64,000 bases of DNA from Gemmatimonadota bacterium (lineage in GTDB: Bacteria; JAAXHH01). The stretch lies in NCBI GenBank assembly GCA_009841265.1, contig VXMB01000009.1, positions 355,911-419,910 of the forward strand. The letters are read 5' to 3'. The position numbers and the translations under genes were made by a program. Below, piece after piece: positions 33,656 through 41,372 of the stretch; position 1 is the stretch's first letter, and each line of letters begins with the position of its first letter. The notes under the pieces are model-generated. The model had not been told where the DNA came from and made no database searches. It worked only from the letters and a program-made list of their open reading frames with translations.

Positions 33656-33745
33656 GCCAGTCTGGTCGGCCTGGCCAGTCTGGACAGTCTGGTCAGCCAG
33701 GTCAGCCAGGTCAGCCAGGTCAGCCTGGTCAGCCTGGTCAGCCTG
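33656..33745. repeat. Ten-unit 9-bp minisatellite after radC
   Basis: Starting 3 bp after the radC stop, ten consecutive 9-mers run to 33745: four degenerate units (gccagtctg, gtcggcctg, gccagtctg, gacagtctg), three gtcagccag and three gtcagcctg. Read on the minus strand the core unit is GACCAGGCT or a close variant, matching the RraA linker unit. It fills most of the 117-bp spacer up to the next start. Confidence 0.9.
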
Positions 33746-33770
33746 GTGCACATGGCAACCGGAGGATGGC

Positions 33771-34814
33771 GTGGGAACTTCGAACAACGACCGGATCAGG
33801 ATCGGCTTCGTCGGCGCGGGATTCATGGGACAACTGGTCCATCTGCCCAATTTCACGGAGATGGACAGTTGCGAGGTGGTCGCCCTGGCTGACCGCAGGC
33901 CCCGGTTGGCGCGTTTGGTGGCCGACCGTTTCGGGGTCGCGAGGACCTGCGAATCCCACGAGGAACTCTGCGCCGACCCCGCGATAGACGCCATCGTGCA
34001 GATCACTTCGGACGACGCCCACGCGCCCGTTTCCATCGACGCGTTGAACGCGGGCAAGCACGTCTATCTCGAGAAGCCCATGGCGACCAACCTGTCCGAT
34101 GCCCGCCGCATGGTCGAGGCCGCCGAGGGCAACGAACGCCAGCTGATGGTCGGGTACATGAAACGGTTCGATACCGGCGTCGAACTGGCCCGCTCGGTCA
34201 TCGAAGAACTGACCTCATCCGGCGAACTCGGAGCGATCACCCACGCGAAGGGCCACTGTTTCGCCGGAGACTGGGTCTGCAACGCCGAGACGCCGATCCG
34301 AACGGACGAGACCTACCCGGATATCGAACCCCGGCCTCCGGAATGGCTGGACGATGAACGCGTCCGTGAGATCTACAGTTTAAACAACCTGTATTGCCAC
34401 AACATCAATCTGATGCGCCACCTGCTGGGCGAGGTCCGGGCACTGAAATACGCGGCCCTCGACGGCCCGACCAAACTGATGGTCTTCGCCATGGACGGCT
34501 TCGACGCGGTGCTGGAACTGGGCCGGCTGTCGGCGAACTTCTGGGACGAGGGCGTCAAGGTGTATTTCGAGGACGGATGGGTGGAGGTCCTTACGCCGCC
34601 CCCGCTGCTCAGGAACGTGCCGGCCGGGGTCTCGGTCTACCGGGCCGGTGACGTACAGGAGCATTCCCAGCCGCAGGCGCCGAGAGACTGGGCGTTCCGC
34701 CGGGCGAACGCCCACTTCCTGGCCTGCATACGGTCCGGCGACCCGGTCCGTTCCTCCGGGGCGGACTCGATCCGCGACCAGGAACTGCTGGAAGAAGCGT
34801 TCAGGCGGTTCTAG
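33771..34814 (+). CDS. Gfo/Idh/MocA family oxidoreductase
   Basis: The 347-residue product has the Gfo/Idh/MocA fold: a Rossmann N-terminus (RIRIGFVGAGFMGQLVHLPNF), the DDAHAPVSIDALNAGKHVYLEKPMATN segment with the catalytic EKP lysine, and a C-terminal alpha/beta domain ending SIRDQELLEEAFRRF. Such enzymes oxidise or epimerise sugars and inositols with NAD(P). The second domain (ITHAKGHCFAGDWVC, YSLNNLYCHNINLMRHLLGE) contains the family's conserved His region. The start is GTG 33771 with GGAGG six bases upstream. It lies directly upstream of prfB (10-bp gap). Confidence 0.9.
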   Translation: MGTSNNDRIRIGFVGAGFMGQLVHLPNFTEMDSCEVVALADRRPRLARLVADRFGVARTCESHEELCADPAIDAIVQITSDDAHAPVSIDALNAGKHVYLEKPMATNLSDARRMVEAAEGNERQLMVGYMKRFDTGVELARSVIEELTSSGELGAITHAKGHCFAGDWVCNAETPIRTDETYPDIEPRPPEWLDDERVREIYSLNNLYCHNINLMRHLLGEVRALKYAALDGPTKLMVFAMDGFDAVLELGRLSANFWDEGVKVYFEDGWVEVLTPPPLLRNVPAGVSVYRAGDVQEHSQPQAPRDWAFRRANAHFLACIRSGDPVRSSGADSIRDQELLEEAFRRF

Positions 34815-34824
34815 AAAGGAGCAC

Positions 34825-35950
34825 ATGCCCAAGATGATGGAACCCTCCGAAATCAAGAACGCGCTGGAAGCGTGCCGCGACCAATTGTCCTGGCTCTGGA
34901 GGGGCCTTTGACATAGAGAACCGGCAGGCGGAGACGGCTCGGCTCGAAGGCGTCACGGGCGAACCGGACTTCTGGAACAACCAGGCCAGGGCCCAGGCGA
35001 TCAGCCGTCAGATCAGCGATCACAAGAAGATCATCGATGGCTGGAACGAGATGGGCAGCCAGGCCGAGGACCTCGAGACCCTGTTTGAAATGGCCGTAGA
35101 GGAGGACGACCGGGACGCTTTCGACGAGATTGAAGAAGGGGTCCGGTCGCTGCAGGGCCTCCTTGAGACGGCGACGCTGCAGAGCATGCTGTCGGCTCCC
35201 GACGACACGAAGAACGCCATCGTCTCCATTCACCCGGGGGCGGGCGGTACCGAGTCCCAGGACTGGGCGGAAATGCTCATGCGCATGTACCTGCGCTGGA
35301 TGGAATCACGGGACTACGCCTTCGACACCCTGGACCTGCAGCCGGGCGAAGAAGCCGGCATCAAGAGCGTTTCCATCGAAGTCTCGGGCGAATACGCCTA
35401 TGGGTACCTCAAGGCGGAAGCCGGGGTCCACCGCCTCGTGCGCATCTCCCCCTTCGACTCGAACCACCGGCGGCACACCTCCTTCGCCTCGGTTTCCGTG
35501 CTGCCCGAAATTGACGATCCGGGCGATATCGATTTAAATGAGACGGACCTGGAGATCGACGTCTACCGGGCGAGCGGCGCCGGCGGCCAGCACGTGAACA
35601 AGACCTCCTCGGCCGTGCGCATCACCCACCGGCCCTCCGGCATCGTCGTACAGTGCCAGTCCGAGCGGTCCCAGCACCGCAACCGGGAAAGCGCGATGAA
35701 GGTGCTCATGTCCCGCCTCTACCAGCAACGGCAGGATGAGATCCGGGAGAAAAGGGAACGTCTCGAAGGCGACAAGAAGGACATCGCCTGGGGCAGCCAG
35801 ATCCGTTCCTACGTCTTCCATCCCTACACCATGGTAAAGGACCACCGGACCGGAACGGAAATCGGCAATATCCAGTCCGTGATGAACGGCGGAATCGATG
35901 CCTTCATCGAGGCCTACCTCCGCAGTGGAGACGCCGCGAAAAGCGACTGA
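34825..35950 (+). CDS. prfB: Peptide chain release factor 2, with programmed +1 frameshift
   Basis: RF2 terminates translation at UGA and UAA. Codons 1-28 (34825-34908) run into an in-frame UGA at 34909-34911; reading resumes at GAC 34910 in the +1 frame to 35950, giving about 374 residues. The shift site GGAGG-GGC-CTT-TGA-C has the internal Shine-Dalgarno and the slippery CUU followed by UGA-C seen in Escherichia coli prfB. In the body, ISPFDSNHRRHTSF contains the stop-codon-reading Ser-Pro-Phe and SGAGGQHVNK the hydrolytic Gly-Gly-Gln. AGAAAGGAGC precedes the ATG. Annotators reading only one frame would truncate it to 35051. Confidence 0.95.
34898..34912 (+). promoter_or_regulatory. RF2 autoregulatory frameshift signal
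   Basis: GGAGG (34898-34902), a three-base spacer, CUU (34906-34908) and UGA-C (34909-34912) form the prfB recoding site. Low RF2 lets ribosomes pause at the poor UGA-C and slip +1, so RF2 controls its own level. Confidence 0.92.
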
Positions 35951-35957
35951 AACCGCT

Positions 35958-36073
35958 GCCGCGCGTCCCCCGCCCGCATGCCGCCGCGCGTCCCCCGCAC
36001 GGACCCCCACCGCACATCGCGCAACCGCCGCCTCGCATCCCCCGCACGCATGCCGTACGGACCCCCGCCGCAC
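35958..36073. repeat. GC-rich imperfect repeats in the prfB-lysS spacer
   Basis: GCCGCGCGTCCCCCGC occurs at 35958-35973 and 35983-35998 (period 25). A second motif, ACGGACCCCCNCCGCAC, occurs at 35999-36015 and 36057-36073. The stretch is C-rich on the plus strand and codes for nothing recognisable. Confidence 0.75.
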
Positions 36074-36096
36074 GCTATTCTGGAAGTCCTTTTTCG

Positions 36097-36125
36097 TTGA
36101 CAGGACGGCCCGTCGCGCCTATATT
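36097..36125 (+). promoter_or_regulatory. Strong promoter for the lysS-lol-mcs operon
   Basis: TTGACA (36097-36102) and TATATT (36120-36125) are separated by exactly 17 bp. Initiation near 36132 would give a leader of about 92 nt before the lysS GTG. This is the best promoter seen at the head of the long envelope array. Confidence 0.7.
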
Positions 36126-36223
36126 CCGGTGCCCGTCCGGCAGGCCGGTCGGCGCATCGATCAATCCGCAGCGCGCCTCTACCGGGGTCCGCCACCAACC
36201 ATGAAGTTCTTCGGAGCAAACGG

Positions 36224-37723
36224 GTGAACCGCCCGATCGAATTCAACCGTCAACGGTACAGCAAACTCGAAGAGATCCGCGCGCGCGGCATCGATCCGTA
36301 CCCCGTCCGCTACGACGTAACCCATCCCGCCCAGTCCATTCTCGATCAGGCGGAATCACTGATCGAATCCGCCGAGCCCGTCGCGGTAGCGGGCCGGATC
36401 ACGTCCAAGCGGGGCCATGGCAAGTCCGGTTTCGCCCACCTGCTCGACCGTACCGGCCGGATCCAGATCTACGTCCGGCTCGATCGCGTCGGACCGGACG
36501 CCTACGAGGTCTACGACCAGTTGATCGAGGTAGGGGACTACCTGGGCGTGAAAGGTGCCGTCTTCACCACCCGGACCGGTGAAACCACCGTCATGGCGGA
36601 CGAACTGACGCTGCTGTCCAAGTCGCTGCGCGCTTTGCCCGAGAAGTGGCACGGCCTCCGGGATATCGAGACCAGGTACCGGCAGCGCTACGTCGACCTG
36701 ATCATCAATCCCGGGGTCAAGGATGTCTTCCTCAAGCGCTCGCGCCTCATCCGGTCCATCCAGCGGTTCATGGACGGCGAGGGCTTCATCGAAGTCGAAA
36801 CGCCGATCCTCCAGCCCCTGTACGGCGGCGCGCTTGCACGTCCCTTCAAGACCCATCACCAGGCCCTCGACATGCCGCTGTTCATGCGCATCGCCGATGA
36901 ACTCTACCTCAAGCGGCTGATCGTCGGCGGCATGGAGCGTGTGTATGAAATCGGACACGACTTTCGGAACGAAGGGATCGACCGCACGCACAATCCCGAG
37001 TTCACCATGCTGGAGTTCTATATCGCCTATGTCGATTACCAGTACATCATGGACCTGGTAGAGCGCCTCTTCGTCGCGGTCTTCGAGGAGGTAAACGGCA
37101 CGCTGGAGCACACCTACCAGGACCAGCCCATCGATCTAACCCCGCCTTGGCCGAGGATTCCCATGCTGGAAGCCATCCGCACGTACAGCGGTATCGACGT
37201 CGCCGGCCTGACGACCGGTGAACTCGCCGCGGTCTGCGGCGAACGGGGACTGGATGTGGACGCCGAGCTGGGCCGGGGCCGGATGATCGACGGACTCTTC
37301 GAGCACTTCGTGCAGGACCGCCTCGTGAATCCGACCTTCATCACGGACTATCCTGTGGAGATCTCCCCCCTGGCCAAGCGCCGCGGGGACGATCCCGACC
37401 TTACCGAGCGGTTCGAACTCTTCATCTGCGGAAGCGAGTTCGCCAACGCCTTCACCGAGTTGAACGACCCGGTGGACCAGCGCCGCAGGTTCGAGGAGCA
37501 GGTGGAAATGCAGCGGAAAGGCGACGGGGAAGCCCATGCCATGGACGAAGACTTCCTGCGCGCCATGGAATACGGCATGCCGCCCACCGGGGGATGCGGC
37601 ATTGGCATCGACCGGCTGGCCATGCTGGTCACCGACTCGGCCAACATCAAGGACGTACTGCTCTTTCCCCATCTGCGCAGGGAAGCCTTCGAAGACGAAC
37701 CCGGCGCACAGGATGCCGAATAG
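36224..37723 (+). CDS. lysS: Lysyl-tRNA synthetase, class II
   Basis: This 499-residue class II synthetase charges tRNA-Lys. An OB-fold anticodon domain (VAGRITSKRGHGKSGFAHL) precedes the catalytic core with motif 1 (FMDGEGFIEVETPIL), motif 2 (IGHDFRNEGIDRTHNPEFTMLEFY) and motif 3 (GGCGIGIDRLAML). PVEISPLAKR is the LysRS-specific block. The start is GTG 36224 with CGGAG upstream. Its TAG overlaps the next gene's GTG by one base, and lysS-lolC-lolD order is conserved in several diderm lineages. Confidence 0.96.
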   Translation: MNRPIEFNRQRYSKLEEIRARGIDPYPVRYDVTHPAQSILDQAESLIESAEPVAVAGRITSKRGHGKSGFAHLLDRTGRIQIYVRLDRVGPDAYEVYDQLIEVGDYLGVKGAVFTTRTGETTVMADELTLLSKSLRALPEKWHGLRDIETRYRQRYVDLIINPGVKDVFLKRSRLIRSIQRFMDGEGFIEVETPILQPLYGGALARPFKTHHQALDMPLFMRIADELYLKRLIVGGMERVYEIGHDFRNEGIDRTHNPEFTMLEFYIAYVDYQYIMDLVERLFVAVFEEVNGTLEHTYQDQPIDLTPPWPRIPMLEAIRTYSGIDVAGLTTGELAAVCGERGLDVDAELGRGRMIDGLFEHFVQDRLVNPTFITDYPVEISPLAKRRGDDPDLTERFELFICGSEFANAFTELNDPVDQRRRFEEQVEMQRKGDGEAHAMDEDFLRAMEYGMPPTGGCGIGIDRLAMLVTDSANIKDVLLFPHLRREAFEDEPGAQDAE

Positions 37724-39048
37724 TGCTGCGTAAACGATGGTCATACGAATGGTTCATCGCTCTGAGATACCTGCGCTCCAAGCGGCAGAACCGGTTCGTT
37801 TCCCTCATCACCTACATATCCGTGGGCGGCGTGCTGGTGGGCGTTGCCGCCCTCGTCATCGTCCTCTCGCTGTTCAACGGTTTTGAAAGCGAAGTCCGGG
37901 AACGGATCATCGGGGAGCGCGCGCATATCAACGTGTATTCGCTGCTTGGCGATGGTTCGATTTCCGAATACGATCCGTTGATCGACGTCATCCTGTCGGT
38001 GGACGAGGTGGTCTCGGCCGCGCCATACGTGCTGGAGAAGGCCGTCTGCGCACCGGTGCCCACGACGCGAAATGCCGCGGCGGGCGTCATCGTGCACGGG
38101 CTGGACATCGCATCGGGCCGCCTGGCCACGAACCTCGAGGAAAACATCGCCTTCGGCGCCCTGGACCTGACGGCCGCGCCCGATCCGGCCAATCCGGAAG
38201 GACGACCGCTGCCCGGGATCGTACTGGGCCGGGGCCTGGCGGATCAGCTGGGGATCGTCGTCGGCGAAAGGGTGGCTCTGGGCAACATCCAGGGCTTCTC
38301 CCTGACCTCGGCGCTCACGCCATACATCCGGCCGTACAGGGTCACGGGCATTTCGGAAACCGGGTTCTACGAGTACGACGCCTCCTCCGCCTACGTCTCC
38401 CTGGACGAGTCCCAGAAACTGTTCAAACTCGGAAGCGACATTAACGGCATCGCCGTCCGGGTTGCCGACCGGGACCAGGCGCGTCGTGTCTCCGAAGAAA
38501 TCGAGGCCGCACTTAACCGCTACGTGGAGGAGACCACTCAATCCCCTGTTGCGTCAAGCCCGTCCGTAGCGTATTTTACGGTAGACTGGATGCAGCGGCA
38601 CAAGGGCCTGTTCCGATGGATGACGCTTGAGAAATGGGGATCCTTCGCCATACTCAATCTGATCATCCTGGTGGCCGCTTTCAACATCGCCAGCACCCTG
38701 ATCATGGTCGTGCTGGAGAAGACGCGGGACATCGGCATACTGAAGTCCATGGGCGCCACCGCCGCCAGCATCACCAGGGTATTCATCATCCAGGGGTCCG
38801 TGGTCGGCGTCCTGGGTACCCTGCTCGGTTGCGTGATCGGCTACGTGCTTTGCTGGACGCAGCGGACTTTCGAGTTCATCGCGCTGCCGCCGGACATCTA
38901 TCTGATCGACGCGTTGCCCGTACGGGTCGACCCGCTGGATTTCGCCAGCGTCGCCCTGGGATCCATGCTGATCTGCGTGATGGCCGCCGTCTATCCGGCC
39001 CGGAAGGCCGCCGGCCTGGTGCCGGTCGAGGCGATCAGGCACGAATAG
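37723..39048 (+). CDS. lolC: Lipoprotein-releasing ABC transporter permease (LolC/LolE family)
   Basis: The 441-residue inner-membrane permease has the LolCE/FtsX-MacB topology: an N-terminal helix (LITYISVGGVLVGVAALVIVLSLFNGFE), a large periplasmic domain (about residues 50-270) and three C-terminal helices starting AILNLIILVAAFNIASTLIM and ending with the YPARKAAGLVPVEAIRHE tail. It works with LolD to release outer-membrane lipoproteins from the inner membrane. Only one permease gene is present, so a homodimer (LolF-like) is likely. The start is GTG 37723, overlapping the lysS stop by one base. Confidence 0.9.
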   Translation: MLRKRWSYEWFIALRYLRSKRQNRFVSLITYISVGGVLVGVAALVIVLSLFNGFESEVRERIIGERAHINVYSLLGDGSISEYDPLIDVILSVDEVVSAAPYVLEKAVCAPVPTTRNAAAGVIVHGLDIASGRLATNLEENIAFGALDLTAAPDPANPEGRPLPGIVLGRGLADQLGIVVGERVALGNIQGFSLTSALTPYIRPYRVTGISETGFYEYDASSAYVSLDESQKLFKLGSDINGIAVRVADRDQARRVSEEIEAALNRYVEETTQSPVASSPSVAYFTVDWMQRHKGLFRWMTLEKWGSFAILNLIILVAAFNIASTLIMVVLEKTRDIGILKSMGATAASITRVFIIQGSVVGVLGTLLGCVIGYVLCWTQRTFEFIALPPDIYLIDALPVRVDPLDFASVALGSMLICVMAAVYPARKAAGLVPVEAIRHE

Positions 39049-39091
39049 CGAACGCGCCGCGGGGCGCGGGAGGAGGACTGGAAGCCAGGGT

Positions 39092-39811
39092 ATGGCCTAC
39101 GAACCGCCCACAGCGGACGACAGCCGGACCGATGAAGTGCTGAGCGCGAGGAGCCTGACCAGGGACTTCCTCTCAGGCAACGGCCGGCTCGAGATCCTGA
39201 AGGGCATCGACATCGATATCCGCCGCGGGCAGATCGTGGCGATCCACGGCGCGTCGGGCGCGGGCAAAAGCACCCTGCTGCATATCCTGGGGACGCTGGA
39301 CCGGCCCACTTCCGGCCAGGTCTTCATCGGCGAAACGAACGCCTTCGACCTGCCGGACGACCGGCTGGCCGAGTTCCGGAACCGGACCGTGGGCTTCGTC
39401 TTCCAGGCCCATCACCTGCTCCCCGAGTTCTCGGCGCTGGAAAACGTGATGATGCCGTTGCTGGTGGGAAGATGCGACTGGGACACGGCCCGCGACCGGG
39501 CCGGAAGCCTGCTCGCGGAGGTGGGACTGGCGGCGCGTCTCGACCACAAGCCGGTCGCGCTGTCCGGCGGAGAACAGCAGCGGGTCGCCGTGGCCCGGGC
39601 CCTGGTGGGCCGGCCCCATATCGTGCTGGCGGACGAGCCGTCCGGCAACCTGGACCGCGGGAACGGAGAAGCACTGCTGGACCTGATGTGGGATATGTCC
39701 CGCAGGCACGGACAGGCCTTCGTCGTCGTAACCCATGACGAAGACCTGGGCCGCCGTGCGGACCGCGCATTCAGGCTGGAAGACGGACTATTGAACGCTG
39801 TGGCGGCCTAG
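39092..39811 (+). CDS. lolD: Lipoprotein-releasing ABC transporter ATPase
   Basis: A complete 239-residue ABC ATPase of the LolD/MacB group: Walker A GASGAGKST, the Q-loop segment GFVFQAHHLLPEFSALENVMMP that is characteristic of LolD, signature LSGGEQQRVAVARAL, Walker B IVLADEPSGNLD and the H-loop VVTHDEDL. It powers the permease encoded 43 bp upstream. GGAGGAGG lies upstream of the ATG. About 100 bp downstream begins the mcsA gene; that spacer contains loosely repeated GGTGGC-TCC and GCGACCAGG motifs. Confidence 0.94.
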   Translation: MAYEPPTADDSRTDEVLSARSLTRDFLSGNGRLEILKGIDIDIRRGQIVAIHGASGAGKSTLLHILGTLDRPTSGQVFIGETNAFDLPDDRLAEFRNRTVGFVFQAHHLLPEFSALENVMMPLLVGRCDWDTARDRAGSLLAEVGLAARLDHKPVALSGGEQQRVAVARALVGRPHIVLADEPSGNLDRGNGEALLDLMWDMSRRHGQAFVVVTHDEDLGRRADRAFRLEDGLLNAVAA

Positions 39812-39910
39812 GGTGGCTTCCAGGTCCAGGTCGGTGTCCGGATCCCGGGGTGGCGTCCATGTTCAGGTTGGCGACCAGGCCCGGAACGGCGACCAGGGGT
39901 TGGATCGGTG

Positions 39911-40234
39911 ATGAAAACGACTTCATGTACACAGTGCGGCTTGTCCGCGGCGGAGTTCGGCGATTCGGGACAGTTGGGATGCGCCGCATGCTACCGCGCC
40001 TTCAAGGAGACGCTGGTCCCGCTCTTCAAGCAGATTCACGGCAATGAGTTCCATCGGGGCAAGGTCCCCGTGTCCGATCCGTCGCGGCAGAAGATGCGGC
40101 GCGAACTGATCGACCTCAGGCGGGCCCTGAAGAAGGCCGTCGGCCGTGAAGCCTACGAACAGGCGGCGGACCTGCGGGACCGCATCAAGGAACTCGAGCG
40201 CGGCTCGGACCTGCACCAGGTAGCCCATGGATAG
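39911..40234 (+). CDS. mcsA: McsA-like activator of protein arginine kinase, short form
   Basis: This 107-residue protein corresponds to the C-terminal half of Bacillus McsA: a zinc finger from Cys6/Cys9 (CTQC) and Cys24/Cys27 (CAACYRAF), the LVPLFKQIHGNEFHRGKVP segment and a C-terminal UVR domain (YEQAADLRDRIKELE, about 77-93). The first CXXC finger region of Bacillus McsA is absent, and no upstream sequence encodes it. McsA stimulates the arginine kinase McsB and tethers it to ClpC. ATG 39911 is preceded by a GTG in frame. Its stop lies inside the start region of mcsB (8-bp overlap). Confidence 0.85.
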   Translation: MKTTSCTQCGLSAAEFGDSGQLGCAACYRAFKETLVPLFKQIHGNEFHRGKVPVSDPSRQKMRRELIDLRRALKKAVGREAYEQAADLRDRIKELERGSDLHQVAHG

Positions 40235-41306
40235 GCCCATGGACAACGCAATGGAAAACCTGTACACGGAACTGTTGGTCGACGTGCCGCAATGGTGCGT
40301 GCCCGAAGGCGATACGGCGGACCTGGTGATCAGCAGCCGGGCACGTCTTGCTCGGAACCTGACCACCCTGCCCTTCGTGCACCGTTCGATCAAGAACGAG
40401 CGGTTCCGCGTGATCGAACAGGTGGAAAACGCCGTCCAGCGCAGCGAAAACGTGGCGCGGTCGGTGTACCTGTCGTTGCTGGACACGTCGGAACTGGACC
40501 GCGGGGTGCTGGTGGAAAGACGGTTGATCAGCCCTTCCCTGGCGGACGGGACGCGGCCTGCGGGCGTGTTCATCGGCCCCGGAGAAACCTTCAGCCTCAT
40601 GGTGAACGAGGAAGACCACCTGCGCCTGCAGACCATCAAGGGCGGCCTGCAGGTGCGCGCCGCCTGGCAGGAAGCGGACAAAATCGATACCGAACTGAGC
40701 AAAACACTTGATTTTGCCTTCTCAGATGAGTTTGGTTATTTAACGTCCTGTCCCAGCAACACGGGCACCGGAATGCGGCTGTCGGTGTTGATGCACCTGC
40801 CGGGTTTGACCCTGGCGGACCAGATGGCCTCCCTGGGATGCGCCATGGAGGAGATCGGGTTCACGGTGCGGGGACTGCACGGCGAAGGCACCGGGCGATC
40901 GGGCAACATGTACCAGGTGTCCAACCAGTGCACCCTGGGACACGCCGAGGAGGAGATCGTAGACCGGCTCGACCGCGTCACGCGCCGGTTGGCCGCCTTC
41001 GAGGAACGGGCCTGCGACGCCCTGGCAAGCAGGGCGAAACGCCAGACGGAAGACAGGGTGGCCCGGGCGTACGGCCTGTTGAAGCATGCCCGGCTGCTCG
41101 GCGAGATGGAAGCGCTGGATGCCCTGTCCATGCTCAGGATGGGCGCGTTTATGCGGATCTGCAAGGGCATGGAGACCAGTGCGTTCAACCAGTTGATGAT
41201 CGCGATACAGCCCGCGCACATCCGGATGGCCTCGGGCCGGGAAATGACGGCGGAGGAACAGGATGAGCGACGCGCGGAGCTGGTCAGGGAACACCTGAGG
41301 TTCTGA
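40227..41306 (+). CDS. mcsB: Protein arginine kinase McsB
   Basis: McsB phosphorylates arginines on misfolded proteins, marking them for ClpC-ClpP. Diagnostic blocks of the phosphagen-kinase fold are VISSRARLARNL (34-45), catalytic Glu region VNEEDHLRLQ (126-135) and TSCPSNTGTGMRLSVLMHLP with Cys175. The C-terminus (AEEQDERRAELVREHL) aligns with the McsB allosteric phospho-arginine site, where I recall R-D-x-x-R-A; here it reads Q-D-E-R-R-A (345-350). Start codons at 40227, 40239 and 40251 are possible; the first two lie in a near-perfect 11/12-bp tandem copy (40221-40243). At 359 residues it is full length. Confidence 0.93.
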   Translation: MDRPMDNAMENLYTELLVDVPQWCVPEGDTADLVISSRARLARNLTTLPFVHRSIKNERFRVIEQVENAVQRSENVARSVYLSLLDTSELDRGVLVERRLISPSLADGTRPAGVFIGPGETFSLMVNEEDHLRLQTIKGGLQVRAAWQEADKIDTELSKTLDFAFSDEFGYLTSCPSNTGTGMRLSVLMHLPGLTLADQMASLGCAMEEIGFTVRGLHGEGTGRSGNMYQVSNQCTLGHAEEEIVDRLDRVTRRLAAFEERACDALASRAKRQTEDRVARAYGLLKHARLLGEMEALDALSMLRMGAFMRICKGMETSAFNQLMIAIQPAHIRMASGREMTAEEQDERRAELVREHLRF

Positions 41307-41329
41307 GAAAGACGGCGAACACACTCCGG

Positions 41330-41348
41330 CCGGGGGTTACGACCCCGG
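41330..41348 (+). promoter_or_regulatory. GC-rich hairpin between mcsB and clpC
   Basis: GGGGT (41333-41337) pairs with ACCCC (41342-41346) around a UACG loop, extended by CC/GG past one bulged G. No U-tract follows, so it is not an intrinsic terminator; it ends seven bases before the clpC ribosome-binding site (41355) and could act as an mRNA stability or attenuation element. Confidence 0.4.
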
Positions 41349-41372
41349 ACCATGAAGGGAGGGATGCTCAAG

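Noticed and set aside
33656..33745. CRISPR-like array after radC
   Set aside because: Units of 9 bp are contiguous with no spacers and no cas genes are nearby; this is a minisatellite.
34825..35950. prfB as a frameshifted pseudogene
   Set aside because: The stop falls exactly at the known RF2 recoding site with all its elements, and both parts encode intact RF2 sequence.
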